From contig CANKZU010000001.1 in the NCBI GenBank assembly GCA_947488615.1, positions 463,031-527,030 on the forward strand: 64,000 nucleotides of DNA. Reading direction: 5' to 3'. Of this stretch, positions 1-8,661 are shown piece after piece (the stretch's first letter is position 1; the number at the start of each line of letters is the position of its first letter). The stretch comes from an uncultured Aurantimonas sp. GTDB taxonomy: Bacteria > Pseudomonadota > Alphaproteobacteria > Rhizobiales > Rhizobiaceae. Position numbers and translations under genes: made by a program. The notes below the pieces were generated by a model. It was not told the DNA's origin, searched no databases, and was given only the letters and a program-made list of their open reading frames with translations.

Positions 1-19
1 GCGGGGCACATGGCGCGAT

Positions 20-1405
20 ATGTTCCGCGGGTTCCAACTGACGGCGATGGCGGTGGCTCTCGCCTTCTTTGCGCCGGCGCAGTCCTCTTCGAGCGAGCGG
101 GAATGGCCTCAGCGCCTGGTCGGCCATGGCGGTCCCGTCATGGCGATAACCCTGTCCGATGACGGCTCCGAGGCGCTGACCGCATCCTTCGACTATTCGA
201 TCATTCGTTGGCGAATGCAGGGTCCTGAGGGCACGATCGTCGCGCGGCTGATCGGACACGATGCCGCCGTCAATGACGTCGCTTTCGTCCCTGGCGCCGA
301 AAAGGCGGTTTCCGTATCAGACGACGGCGCGTTCGCGATCTGGGATCTGCGGGAGAATCGTCTCGAAACCCTGATCGAGGATACCAAGGACAAGGTCCAG
401 GACGTTGCGGTGAGTCTCGACGGCCGGTTCGCGGCCGCCGCCCGCTGGGACGGCACGGCGCGAATTTTCGATATCGCCGCGGGGCGTGAAATCGGCCGCA
501 CCGAGGGACATCGCGGCAATGTGAATGCTGTTGCCTTCTCGTTGGACGGCAGGCAGCTCTTTACCGCGGGTTACGACGGCACCGTTCGCGAATGGCCGCT
601 TCGCGATGGCCAGATCACCGGACCCTCCCGCCTGCTGTATTCCCACGGTTGGGGCGTCAACGTGCTGGCAGCCCTCCCCGGCGGTTCGTTGCTGGCCTTC
701 GGTACGCTGAACGGCGTGACCGGCGTCATCGATCTTCCGACCGGCGAAGTCGCCGAATTGGCATCGAATGAGCACCCGGTCCTGTCGATCGCTTCGTCGC
801 CGCGCGCGGGGTGGTTCGCCACGGGCAGTGCCAACGGTCGTGTCCGTGTCTTCGATGCCGATTCGGGAAACCTCGTGGAGGAATACGGAGATATCTACGG
901 CCCGGTCTGGGGACTTTCGTTCACGCCCGAAGGCACCCAGTTGTATCGCAGCGGGCTGGACGATTTCGCGATCCGTTGGCAGGTCGCGCCGCGCCATCCG
1001 CTCGAGCCCGTCCAGTCCGTCTATCCGCGCCGGTTTCAGACTGTTAACCGGGCCGGCCCCGGCGAGATCGAGTTCTTGCGCAAATGCTCGGTCTGCCACA
1101 CGCTCACGCCGGATGACGCCAACCGCGCCGGGCCGACGCTGTACGGTCTATTCGGCAGGGTTGCCGGGACGGTGCCAGGCTACAAATATTCTCAGGCCCT
1201 GGTGGAATCAGATATTGTCTGGACTCCGGAGACGGTTTCGCGGCTATTCGACGATGGACCGGATATCGTGACGCCGGGGACGAAAATGCCGGTCCAGCGG
1301 CTCAAGAGCGTCGAACGGCGGGACGCACTGATCACCTACCTGCTGCAAGCCACGGCGGCGAACGGACAAGCGCCGTTGCCGGGCGAGCGGCATAGCAAGA
1401 ATTGA
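20..1405 (+). CDS. WD40 beta-propeller protein fused to a cytochrome c domain
   Basis: 461 residues. A hydrophobic N-terminal signal peptide (about residues 1-22) predicts export to the periplasm. About seven WD40-type repeats span residues 32-330 (for example the VGHGGPV, GHDAAVNDVAF and GHRGNVNAVAF units), enough for one propeller. A class I cytochrome c domain follows, with the haem motif CSVCH at residues 356-360 and a likely axial Met near 423 (GTKMP). This suggests a protein-binding platform that carries one electron-transfer haem. It heads an operon of molybdoenzyme accessory genes, so an electron-transfer or assembly role for a formate-dehydrogenase-type enzyme is inferred. The frame stays open to the left edge, but the signal peptide supports the ATG at 20. 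Confidence 0.82.
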   Translation: MFRGFQLTAMAVALAFFAPAQSSSSEREWPQRLVGHGGPVMAITLSDDGSEALTASFDYSIIRWRMQGPEGTIVARLIGHDAAVNDVAFVPGAEKAVSVSDDGAFAIWDLRENRLETLIEDTKDKVQDVAVSLDGRFAAAARWDGTARIFDIAAGREIGRTEGHRGNVNAVAFSLDGRQLFTAGYDGTVREWPLRDGQITGPSRLLYSHGWGVNVLAALPGGSLLAFGTLNGVTGVIDLPTGEVAELASNEHPVLSIASSPRAGWFATGSANGRVRVFDADSGNLVEEYGDIYGPVWGLSFTPEGTQLYRSGLDDFAIRWQVAPRHPLEPVQSVYPRRFQTVNRAGPGEIEFLRKCSVCHTLTPDDANRAGPTLYGLFGRVAGTVPGYKYSQALVESDIVWTPETVSRLFDDGPDIVTPGTKMPVQRLKSVERRDALITYLLQATAANGQAPLPGERHSKN

Positions 1406-1421
1406 CGGAGTCGGACTGATA

Positions 1422-1547
1422 ATGAAAGCCTTCCTCTTGAGCATCGTAATCCTGCTGGTCGTCGCCCTTGGCGTCGGGTTTCTCCTTGATGAGCCCCTCG
1501 AAACCCCGGCGAGCCAGGCCTATTCGACGGAGAACGTCCGGCTGTAA
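1422..1547 (+). CDS. 41-residue single-membrane-span peptide
   Basis: A small reading frame in the 141-base space between the WD40-cytochrome gene and the protease gene. It encodes 41 residues: a short basic start (MKAF), a hydrophobic helix over residues 4-22 (rich in L, V and I), and a polar tail ending in ENVRL. Its TAA stop shares one base with the ATG of the protease gene (TAATG at 1545-1549), which fits translational coupling and supports a real gene. Topology would be one inner-membrane helix with the tail probably periplasmic. No family is recognised and no function is claimed. Confidence 0.62.
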   Translation: MKAFLLSIVILLVVALGVGFLLDEPLETPASQAYSTENVRL

Positions 1548-2533
1548 TGCGTATCACTCGCGGCCTCGCGGCTCTCATTGCGCTGGCCCTCGCGGGATTT
1601 GCGGCCGTGGCTGGCCAAGCGGAGGAGCTATCCGCCAAGAATTGGCGCACGGCCATTGCAACCGTCGCGACGCAATCCGTGGTCGCTGTCATTCCGGTGT
1701 TACCAAAGCACCAGATCAACCAGGAAGAGCCCGAGGGCACCGGTTTCGCGGTCCGCGACGGCCGCACCATCGTGACGGCGGACCATGTGCTCGGGCGCAC
1801 CAACACGGTGCGGTTGCGGCTGTCCTCGGGAGCCGTCCGGGAGGCGGACATCGCGCTGCGTGACGCCGATACGGATATCGCCTTGTTGCATGTCAGCGAT
1901 GCCCTTCCGCCCCTGGTGTTCTCCGCTGACGTGCGGACAGGCGCTGATGCCTGCGTCCTCGGAAACGCATTCGGCCTCGGGATCAGCTTGGCCTGCGGCG
2001 TGATTTCGGCGACCGACCGGCGCGGCGTCGGCTTCAACCGCATCGAGGACTTCCTCCAGACCGACGCGGCGATCAATCCTGGCATGTCCGGAGCGCCGCT
2101 CATCACCGCGGACGGCAACGTCGCCGGAATGGCCAGTGCGATTTTCACCAAATCGTCCGACGGCAATCTCGGCGTGAATTTCGTCGCCTCCGCGCGGTTG
2201 CTCGAGGCTGTTCTCGATGACGGCGAGGATGGTCGTATCGAACGGCGCGCGGCGGGGATCATCCTGCGCCCGCTTCCCACGCCTGGCGAAACCGGAGAAC
2301 CCGGCGCTGAAGTCGTGCGCGTGGCACCGGGATCGCCGGAAGATCAGGCTGGAATCGCCATGGGCGACCGCATCCGCGCCATCGGCGATCTGGCCGTACG
2401 TGGCCAGCCCGACTATCTCAGCGCGATCGTCCTCGGCGCCGGGCAGGATACGCTCACCTTTTCGATTGAACGAGCCGGCGAATTGTTGGACATCCTCGTC
2501 CAGGACAAAAGCGAAAAAGGAAAAGACCGATGA
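1547..2533 (+). CDS. Exported trypsin-like serine protease with PDZ domain
   Basis: 328 residues. A signal peptide (about 1-24) precedes a trypsin-like fold with a complete-looking triad: His80 (TADHVLG), Asp110 (DADTDIALLHV; Asp108 is an alternative) and Ser181 (INPGMSGAPL). A PDZ domain occupies roughly residues 225-310 (GSPEDQAGIAMGDRI). The layout resembles HtrA/DegP-type proteases with one PDZ domain, acting in the periplasm. The gene starts within the stop of the 41-residue peptide and its end overlaps the DUF6494 gene by four bases, so it is an integral operon member. A role in quality control or maturation of an exported redox enzyme is inferred from context only. Confidence 0.85.
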   Translation: MRITRGLAALIALALAGFAAVAGQAEELSAKNWRTAIATVATQSVVAVIPVLPKHQINQEEPEGTGFAVRDGRTIVTADHVLGRTNTVRLRLSSGAVREADIALRDADTDIALLHVSDALPPLVFSADVRTGADACVLGNAFGLGISLACGVISATDRRGVGFNRIEDFLQTDAAINPGMSGAPLITADGNVAGMASAIFTKSSDGNLGVNFVASARLLEAVLDDGEDGRIERRAAGIILRPLPTPGETGEPGAEVVRVAPGSPEDQAGIAMGDRIRAIGDLAVRGQPDYLSAIVLGAGQDTLTFSIERAGELLDILVQDKSEKGKDR

Positions 2534-2721
2534 GCGAAGAAGCCTTCAACATGTCGCTGAGAAAATTCCTCAAGCAGGTCGGGGTAACCTCGCAGCACGA
2601 AATCGAAGATCTGGTGCGCACGGGAAAGGCGGGTTCGGGCTCGCTGAGGGTCAAGATCGTCCTGACCGCCGAGGGCGCCCCGCTTAATCATGTGGTCGAG
2701 GGCGAAATCCAACTGCCGTGA
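2530..2721 (+). CDS. DUF6494 family small protein
   Basis: 63 residues, cytoplasmic by composition, with no signal or membrane helix. The pattern MSLRKFLKQVGVTSQHEIE near the N-terminus and NHVVEGEIQL at the C-terminus matches what I know of the DUF6494 family (about 65 residues), which recurs in alphaproteobacterial clusters beside formate dehydrogenase accessory genes. The start overlaps the protease stop by four bases (ATGA) and its TGA shares a base with the next ATG. Biochemical function is unknown. The family name is from memory and not from a search. Confidence 0.75.
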   Translation: MSEEAFNMSLRKFLKQVGVTSQHEIEDLVRTGKAGSGSLRVKIVLTAEGAPLNHVVEGEIQLP

Positions 2722-3482
2722 TGCCCGCGGCGCCTGAGGTCCAGCAACTGGCCGATCCGGAATTTCCGCCTGTCTTTACTGGTCACGCGGTCGCTGCGGA
2801 CGCGGATCCTTTCGCCGTCGCGGTGGAGGGTGCAGCGTCCGGTTCGTATGGGGCTGGAGATGTCGTCTGGAGCGAGGATCGGCGCCGCGCCGCGGCCGCA
2901 TTCATTCTCGAACCGGAGACGCCTCTTGTCGTTGCGGCGCAGATGGTCCCGGTCATGATGGTCGCGCTCGGTGACGCGCTCGGCGCCATCGGTCCGCCCA
3001 ATCTGGCATTGACCTTCCGCTGGCCCGGCACAATTCTGGCCAATGGCGGGATCGTCGGCAAGGTTGCGTTCCGCGCTCCCGACAACGCCGTCGTTGCCGA
3101 TATTCCGGACCACATCGTCGTCGGATTCGAGCTGGCGCTCGACACGTCGGCCAATTCGCGTGGCGAACCCGGCCTCGACCCGAATGTGACAGCGCTTTTC
3201 GAGGAAGGTTGCGGCGAATTGGACCGAACCAGCATCATCGAGGCCGTCGCCCGGCACTTCCTGTCATGGATCGACGGGTGGACGCATGATGGATTTCGCG
3301 CCGCCCACCAGTCCTGGTTGTCGCGCGCCAACGATCTGGACCCGCACATCGACGTATCTGTCGATGGCGGCGCCCGCTCTGGCAAGATGGTCGGCATGGA
3401 CGAGGATGGCGGCCTGCTTGTTCAGGCGGAAGGGCAGACGGTGCTGGTCCCTCTTTGCACAGCCTTGGGAGTCAGTGCCTGA
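2721..3482 (+). CDS. Biotin/lipoate-protein-ligase-like protein (DUF4444 type)
   Basis: 253 residues from the ATG at 2721; a GTG one codon upstream is less likely because the ATG overlaps the preceding TGA. The segment around residues 90-130 (LTFRWPGTILANGGIVGKVAF) resembles the substrate-binding part of the biotin/lipoate ligase fold (W-P-D-x-I plus G-G-x-x-G type), and the C-terminal third resembles the DUF4444 extension. The classical catalytic Lys-containing motif is not obvious, so this may bind a cofactor or act as a scaffold and not as a ligase. It sits in tight stop-start overlaps with its neighbours (TGATG on both sides), in an operon with other molybdoenzyme-linked genes. Confidence 0.7.
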   Translation: MPAAPEVQQLADPEFPPVFTGHAVAADADPFAVAVEGAASGSYGAGDVVWSEDRRRAAAAFILEPETPLVVAAQMVPVMMVALGDALGAIGPPNLALTFRWPGTILANGGIVGKVAFRAPDNAVVADIPDHIVVGFELALDTSANSRGEPGLDPNVTALFEEGCGELDRTSIIEAVARHFLSWIDGWTHDGFRAAHQSWLSRANDLDPHIDVSVDGGARSGKMVGMDEDGGLLVQAEGQTVLVPLCTALGVSA

Positions 3483-4531
3483 TGGACGCTCAACCCGCCA
3501 ATTCCCGTGACGAACAGCGCATTATCTGGAAATCCGCCGGGCTACATTTGACGCACCGCCTCGAAAGCGGCTGGCTGGCCGTGACACCGGACTTCCTGCG
3601 CGCCTATTACACCCGCCCGGAAATCCATCCGATCGAGGAGAGCTGCGAAAACGAGCATCGCCTGTTCGAAAAGCTGATGGAAACTCCGACCGCGCCGATC
3701 CCTGACGCAGAGCTCGCGGCAATCGCTGATACGGACGCGGCCGACAACTATCGACTGGTCCTCGGCTATCGCGATCACCTGCTGAAGCATGGCTCGATCG
3801 AAGCGGGCTATCTGGCGCTGTTTCAGCCGGGCGCACCGCAAGTGCCGCCGGTCTTCATCGAACAGATGGTTCATCTCGTCTTGTCCGGCCTTTTGGCGGA
3901 TGAGCGCGATCCGTTCGTGCTGCGCGCCGCCGAACTATTCTTTCGCGATCAGAAGGCGACGACGAGCGACGGCCAGCTCATGCTCGCGGATGCGGAAGTG
4001 GTCGAGATGTATTCGGAATCCGGCGGTTTCGGTGGCCTCGGAGCCTTGCTGGCCGAGGCCGGAACGCCGATGCGCGAGGTCTCGCTCGATGTGATGACCG
4101 AGGACAACGCGGCCGCCTATTGGGAGCGCGCCGATCAGTTCAACTTCGCGCTCGACTTCCGCTTTACCCAGTCGGGACAGGACGCGCTGGCGCGCGTCAT
4201 CGAACGATGGGTGGGCCATTTCATGCGGCTGCCGGTCCGCGTACAGGCCATGCAGGCGATCACCGACGAGCGCTGGACCTGGCATATCGGCCTCGATGCG
4301 GAATCAACGCTGATACTGAACGGGCTTTATGACGGGGAGTCGGTCGACGAGAACCGTCTCGACCGCATTGCCGCGCTGTATCGCATGGAGTTCCTGGAAC
4401 CCGACCGTCTCATCGAGACGATGCGGGGCAAGCCGGCTTATCTGGGCCTCGCGGCGTCGGGCGATAATCTCATTCGACTGAAACCGCAAAACCTGTTGAC
4501 GAACCTTCCCCTGACACCGGGCCTACAGTGA
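3482..4531 (+). CDS. DUF6352 family protein
   Basis: 349 residues from the ATG at 3482, which overlaps the preceding TGA by one base; an upstream in-frame Met at 3455 would lie inside the previous gene. There is no signal peptide or membrane helix. Features include HRLESGWLAVTPDFLRAYYTRPE near the start and an acidic helical body. It matches the alphaproteobacterial DUF6352 family as I remember it, which travels with DUF6494 and DUF4444 proteins in formate-dehydrogenase-linked clusters. Biochemical role unknown; an assembly or chaperone role is only inferred from synteny. Confidence 0.72.
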   Translation: MDAQPANSRDEQRIIWKSAGLHLTHRLESGWLAVTPDFLRAYYTRPEIHPIEESCENEHRLFEKLMETPTAPIPDAELAAIADTDAADNYRLVLGYRDHLLKHGSIEAGYLALFQPGAPQVPPVFIEQMVHLVLSGLLADERDPFVLRAAELFFRDQKATTSDGQLMLADAEVVEMYSESGGFGGLGALLAEAGTPMREVSLDVMTEDNAAAYWERADQFNFALDFRFTQSGQDALARVIERWVGHFMRLPVRVQAMQAITDERWTWHIGLDAESTLILNGLYDGESVDENRLDRIAALYRMEFLEPDRLIETMRGKPAYLGLAASGDNLIRLKPQNLLTNLPLTPGLQ

Positions 4532-4544
4532 GCAAGGAAACGAT

Positions 4545-4844
4545 ATGACGACCTCATCGACAAAAATCGTAAACACCCCGTGGATGCGGTTCGTGGCGTT
4601 GCTGCTCGCGGTCCTGCTCGCAATCGGCGCCTTTTTCCTCTGGCTGAACACCGAGGAATGGGTGTCGACCGTCGGAGAACGGGCCGAGCGACTTCAGGAA
4701 TTGACCGTTTCGGACGAGGTGGTCGCCTGCATCGACAAACGGGTCGCCGATATCGACGCGATGGTCGATCAGGGCATGATCAGCGCGGACGCCGCCGAGC
4801 AGTCCCGCTCGCAGGCGCGCTCGCTCTGCTACGACCGCAACTGA
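4545..4844 (+). CDS. Small membrane-anchored protein, unknown family
   Basis: 99 residues. One hydrophobic segment at about residues 13-33 (MRFVALLLAVLLAIGAFFLW) is followed by an acidic helical domain with two cysteines (near VACIDKR and SLCYDRN) that could form a disulfide if periplasmic. An AAGGAAA ribosome site lies seven bases before the ATG. It is the last gene of the plus-strand operon and ends nine bases before the convergent 4Fe-4S gene. No family is recognised. Likely a periplasm-facing membrane anchor or adaptor, by inference. Confidence 0.68.
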   Translation: MTTSSTKIVNTPWMRFVALLLAVLLAIGAFFLWLNTEEWVSTVGERAERLQELTVSDEVVACIDKRVADIDAMVDQGMISADAAEQSRSQARSLCYDRN

Positions 4845-4853
4845 GGAATCCGG

Positions 4854-6893
4854 TCAGTCCTCGTTGAAGAAGTCGTCGATCGACAGTCCCCGCTTGCCAG
4901 CCTCGAGATAGTCGTCGGTGGTGCGAATCCGGGACCGGTGGGCGATCGCGAAGGGATCGCCGCCGTCGGCGGCCAAGGCTTCCAGACGGCAGCTTTCGCA
5001 CATCTGCAACAGCGCAACACGCTCCTCGGTCTGGAACATCCAGTGCGTGCCGCCAAGTTTCTCCTTGACCTTGTCGAGCATGCCGCGTGCGGCGAAGGGC
5101 GTTCCGCAACGGATGCATTCGGCCGGCTCGTCCTCGTTCAGCGTCATCGGCTGCATGACAGTCGGCGCGAAATTATAACGCGGCTCCAAAGAAATCGCGG
5201 TTTCCGGGCAAGTAGCCGCGCAGATCCCGCACTGGACGCAGGCCGATTCGACGAACCGCAATTGCGGCTTGTCAGGATTGTCGCGCAGCGCGTCGGCGGG
5301 GCAGGCCGATACGCAGGCCATGCACAGCGTGCAGCGTTCCTGGTCAACATTGATCGCGCCATAGGGCGCGGATTCGGGCAGCCGGATGAGGTCGGACTCC
5401 GCATGTCCCGCCTTGGCGAGGATCGCAATGGCGGCCCGGGCCACCTCGCGCTTGCCGCCCACCGGCGCAAAAGCCGTGCGCGCGATCTCCGCTGCCGACT
5501 GCAGATCGTAAAGTGCCGATTCCACAATATCGGGATCGCCTGCGTCGACGACCAGGACTCGGCCGGCTCCGAGAGCCATCCCGCCGGTCAATGCGTCGAC
5601 GAGAGAGATCTCCTCATTCAACGCATCCAGCTCGCCGGCCTTGCGCGGATCCGTCAGCACCACCACCGAGCGGAACCCGGCGGCCAGCGCTGCGGCCATC
5701 AGATCATGTCCAACGCCGCTCGCCGAGTGCAGTTCGAGCGGGATGACGTTGGCCGGCAGGCCGCGCCCGAGCCGCGCTATGGCATTGATCAGCGGCGCGC
5801 CATGCTGGCGATCGTGAACCAGGAGGACCGGCGATTTCCCACCCGCGGCGAGATAGGTCTGCGCCAGCGTCTGGACGCGCTCGACCAGTTGGGCACGCGC
5901 CGGATAATCGTAGGAGACGGCGCCCGTCGGGCAATGGGCGGCGCAATTGCCGCAGCCGCCGCAGATATCGGCGTCGATCAGGACCTCGTCGCCCGCCGGC
6001 GTGATCGCGCTCGGCGGACAATTGTCGATGCATTTCGTGCAGCCGGTCTTTTTCGACCGTTCATGTGCGCAGATCGAGGCGTCGTACGAGACATAGATCG
6101 GCTTTTCGAACTCGCCCTCATAGGCGCTCGCCTCGAACACGGCGCGCATGACGGCTGCCGGATCACGCGGGTCCGGGCGGAAATAGCCGTCGCGGCCCGC
6201 CGGACGCGGGAACAGGGCGGCGTCGCCGGTCATGTCGAACAGGACGCTGCAATTCGACTTTGCGCCGTCGCGGGCGAGGCCGAACTGCGGCTCGTCGCGC
6301 GAGGAGGGCAGCATCGCCGCATAGCCATCGACGACGACGTCGAACGCCCCGAGCGAACCGTGCGCCATGGATACCTTGCCGCGGAACACCGGAAAATCGA
6401 GAACAGCCGGCAGCAGAATATCGTCGCTTCCAGTCAGGAGCAGCGTGACCGAAAGCGTTCGATTGAGCATCGCGGCGGCGTCGAAGGCCGCCTGCCCCTC
6501 GCCCATGACGAGGCACAGGCCATCGCTGGAGATCGTGCGCAGACGGGCCGGCTTGATCGGCAGAGAGGCAGCGGCGAGCAGCGCGGCCATCTTCGGCGCG
6601 GTCGACGTCTTGTCCGTCGTCCAGCCGGCGGTCTCGCGAATATTGACGAAGGCCGCGACCTCGCGTCCCGCCTCTTCCGCGACTTCGGCAAAGAGTGGGC
6701 TTTCCTGCGTGCAGGCGACGACAATCTCGTCGCCTGACTCCAGTGCGCCTTCAAAAACGCCGATCTGGTTGCGACAGAGATTGGTATGAACGGTCAGTTC
6801 CGTCTCGCCAAACGCGCGCGCAATGGCTTTCCCATCCATTTTCATGGACTTCTCGCAATTGCAGATCAGGACCCGTTTACTCGTTGCAGTCAT
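4854..6893 (-). CDS. Multi-cluster 4Fe-4S ferredoxin-type protein
   Basis: 679 residues. I place the start at the ATG at 6893, which has a GGGAGA ribosome site; an in-frame Met ten codons upstream lacks one. At least four classical 4Fe-4S motifs are visible in two pairs: near 285-325 (GCTKCIDNCPPS and CGGCGNCAAHCPTG) and near 515-565 (CTLCMACVSACPAD and CVQCGICAATCPET). Further Cys pairs follow (CIRCGTPFA and CESC). The N-terminus has an extra CNC motif (VLICNCEKSM). It would be a cytoplasmic electron carrier; homologues adjoin DUF3305/DUF3306 and formate dehydrogenase genes. It is convergent with the preceding operon and divergent from the DUF3305 gene, sharing a short regulatory gap at 6894-6982. 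Confidence 0.85.
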   Translation of the reverse strand: MTATSKRVLICNCEKSMKMDGKAIARAFGETELTVHTNLCRNQIGVFEGALESGDEIVVACTQESPLFAEVAEEAGREVAAFVNIRETAGWTTDKTSTAPKMAALLAAASLPIKPARLRTISSDGLCLVMGEGQAAFDAAAMLNRTLSVTLLLTGSDDILLPAVLDFPVFRGKVSMAHGSLGAFDVVVDGYAAMLPSSRDEPQFGLARDGAKSNCSVLFDMTGDAALFPRPAGRDGYFRPDPRDPAAVMRAVFEASAYEGEFEKPIYVSYDASICAHERSKKTGCTKCIDNCPPSAITPAGDEVLIDADICGGCGNCAAHCPTGAVSYDYPARAQLVERVQTLAQTYLAAGGKSPVLLVHDRQHGAPLINAIARLGRGLPANVIPLELHSASGVGHDLMAAALAAGFRSVVVLTDPRKAGELDALNEEISLVDALTGGMALGAGRVLVVDAGDPDIVESALYDLQSAAEIARTAFAPVGGKREVARAAIAILAKAGHAESDLIRLPESAPYGAINVDQERCTLCMACVSACPADALRDNPDKPQLRFVESACVQCGICAATCPETAISLEPRYNFAPTVMQPMTLNEDEPAECIRCGTPFAARGMLDKVKEKLGGTHWMFQTEERVALLQMCESCRLEALAADGGDPFAIAHRSRIRTTDDYLEAGKRGLSIDDFFNED

Positions 6894-6982
6894 GGCTTCT
6901 CCCTTGTGAGCGAGCCTTAACACGTTATTCTACCAACGAAAGCGGGCAAATGCGCCCGTCTCATACGAAAGGATGACCCTGT

Positions 6983-7528
6983 TTGGCCCGGGAGTTGACG
7001 ATCATGTTGGGAGTGCTCGCCGAGAAGCGGCGATCGGTCTCGAAATGGGCGAAGGAGTACTGGATACCGGTCGGCGTAACGCCCGCCTCCGGCAGCTTTT
7101 CGGCCGGCGATGAACTCCTGCGCGACCACACTATGACGCGCTATTTCATGGGCGTCCACAATCTCACATGCCACGCCGCGGACACCGAGGCCTATGTCCA
7201 TAACTTCAACAGCCAGACACCGGCCCTTTTCGTCATCCTGCGGCGCTCTGAAGACGATACCCATCCCTTGCCGTGGTTCGTCCATTCGGTGACGGCCTCG
7301 CCCTATCTGGCGCAGGACTACGACGACAGCGCCGAAGACATCGTCGAACGGGTCGCGATGCCGCCTGAAATTGCCGGGGCGATCATGGATTTCGTCGATC
7401 GCTATCACAAGGAGGAGGTGTTCAAGAAACGGCGGCGCGACAAGCTCGATACGGACGCGCACAAATTCGGCCAGGAGCCGATCTTCCTTCATCGCGAGCG
7501 ACCGGGTGGAGGCAAGTACGATGGTTGA
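6983..7528 (+). CDS. DUF3305 domain protein
   Basis: 181 residues from a TTG at 6983, which has AAAGGA nine bases upstream and keeps the first beta strand (ELTIMLGVLAEKR). The ATG at 7004 with GGAG upstream is a possible alternative. The pattern GVLAEKRRSVSKWAKEYWIPVGV is typical of DUF3305, a family always seen in my recollection with DUF3306 and formate dehydrogenase accessory genes. Cytoplasmic, function unknown. The gene overlaps the DUF3306 start by eight bases. It diverges from the 4Fe-4S gene, so both may share a control region at 6894-6982. Confidence 0.8.
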   Translation: MARELTIMLGVLAEKRRSVSKWAKEYWIPVGVTPASGSFSAGDELLRDHTMTRYFMGVHNLTCHAADTEAYVHNFNSQTPALFVILRRSEDDTHPLPWFVHSVTASPYLAQDYDDSAEDIVERVAMPPEIAGAIMDFVDRYHKEEVFKKRRRDKLDTDAHKFGQEPIFLHRERPGGGKYDG

Positions 7529-8213
7529 CGAGGCCGGCAAGAACGAAGGCTTCCTGTCGCGCTGGTCGCGGCGCAAGCGCGAGCCCGGCGAGGTCGAACC
7601 AGCGGTGGAGATCGCGCCAGACGATGCCGCGCCGGTCGTCGAAGCCGACACGCCCGATCCGGAAGCGGAGGAGAACCGCATCGCCGCCGAATCGATCGAC
7701 ATCGATTCGCTGGTACAGGGTGACGATTTTTCGCTCTTCCTGAAGCGCGGCGTTCCCGAGCTTTTGCGCAAACAGGCCTTGCGAAAGTTGTGGCGAACCA
7801 ATCCCGTTTTCGCCAATCTCGACGGCCTCAACGACTATGACGAGGATTTCCGCAATCCCGCGCACAATGCCTACAAGTCCCTCTGGCAGGTCGGGCGCGG
7901 CTTTCTGAGCGTCGAAGAGCAGGAGACCCAGCAGGCGACGGGCCGCATGTCGCGCGACGTCGTGGTTGACGAGCCGGTCGCCGGTGAAGCCGATCCCGCG
8001 GAGGAGGTGCGCGACGCCGAAGCTCCCACGATCGCTGGCGACGAAGAAGACCCGGCGGCGGCGTCAGTGGACGAAGAAGAATCGCCCGTCGAGATCGCCA
8101 TCGAAAGCGACGAGGCGGATGAACTCGCTTTCGCGCCTGGGCAATCGATCGAGCCGGACGAGGCCGAGCAGCCGCGACGGCGCGTGTCTATACGCAGCCG
8201 CCTGGAGGGTTAG
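7521..8213 (+). CDS. DUF3306 domain protein
   Basis: 230 residues from the ATG at 7521. The N-terminal region FLSRWSRRKRE and the core ELLRKQALRKLWRTNPVFANLDGLNDYDEDF are hallmarks of DUF3306. The C-terminal third (from about residue 140) is a long, strongly acidic, low-complexity tail rich in Glu, Asp, Ala and Pro, predicted to be disordered. Cytoplasmic, with no membrane segment. It overlaps the DUF3305 gene by eight bases and the two are probably co-translated. Functional assignment rests only on its fixed association with formate dehydrogenase clusters. Confidence 0.83.
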   Translation: MVDEAGKNEGFLSRWSRRKREPGEVEPAVEIAPDDAAPVVEADTPDPEAEENRIAAESIDIDSLVQGDDFSLFLKRGVPELLRKQALRKLWRTNPVFANLDGLNDYDEDFRNPAHNAYKSLWQVGRGFLSVEEQETQQATGRMSRDVVVDEPVAGEADPAEEVRDAEAPTIAGDEEDPAAASVDEEESPVEIAIESDEADELAFAPGQSIEPDEAEQPRRRVSIRSRLEG

Positions 8214-8248
8214 GACTTCAGGCCCCGCGACGCGGCCTGCCCTTTCGT

Positions 8249-8539
8249 TCAAACGTCCGGATCGGCCAGATGGGTGCGCAGCATTTCCTTGTAGATGCCC
8301 GCCATTTCCTCGACATACACCTCGTGGTCTGCGACATCGCGGACATTGCGCCCGACATGGGCGTTGTAGCGCGCCGCGGCGTAGAGAAAGGCCATGTGAA
8401 TATCCGTCGCGGGGACCTTGCGGTTGGCGCGATTGGCGACATCGATGAACCGGTCGGCCAGCCTGACGAACGCCTCCGGGCTGGACGTTTCCAGCGGATC
8501 GGTCGCTTGTTTTTGCGTGCCATTTCCCTGCGACGGCAT
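8249..8539 (-). CDS. DUF3144-like small protein
   Basis: 96 residues from the ATG at 8539, chosen because a strong AGGAGGAG ribosome site lies eight bases upstream. The core reads RFIDVANRANRKVPATDIHMAFLYAAARYNAHV, which resembles the DUF3144 pattern of an 'F-I-D-x-A-N' helix followed by a 'Y-A-A-A-R-F-N' helix; the N-terminal 25 residues look disordered. Two or three helices, cytoplasmic. It diverges from apbC across about 120 bases. Function unknown; family call is from memory and only moderately certain. Confidence 0.6.
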   Translation of the reverse strand: MPSQGNGTQKQATDPLETSSPEAFVRLADRFIDVANRANRKVPATDIHMAFLYAAARYNAHVGRNVRDVADHEVYVEEMAGIYKEMLRTHLADPDV

Positions 8540-8661
8540 ATCCGTGTCTCCTCCTGGCGCGTCCCGGCGGTCGCCATTATCTCCAATCACGAAGCGCGAT
8601 TGGCCGCGCACCGCATTTGCCGTATGTGACGGTCCAGACTTCCATAACAGCGAGAGTTCAG

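Noticed and set aside
4938-6737. 599-codon open frame antisense to the 4Fe-4S gene
   Set aside because: Composition is Arg/His/Ala-rich shadow sequence without domains; the minus-strand Fe-S motifs are unambiguous.
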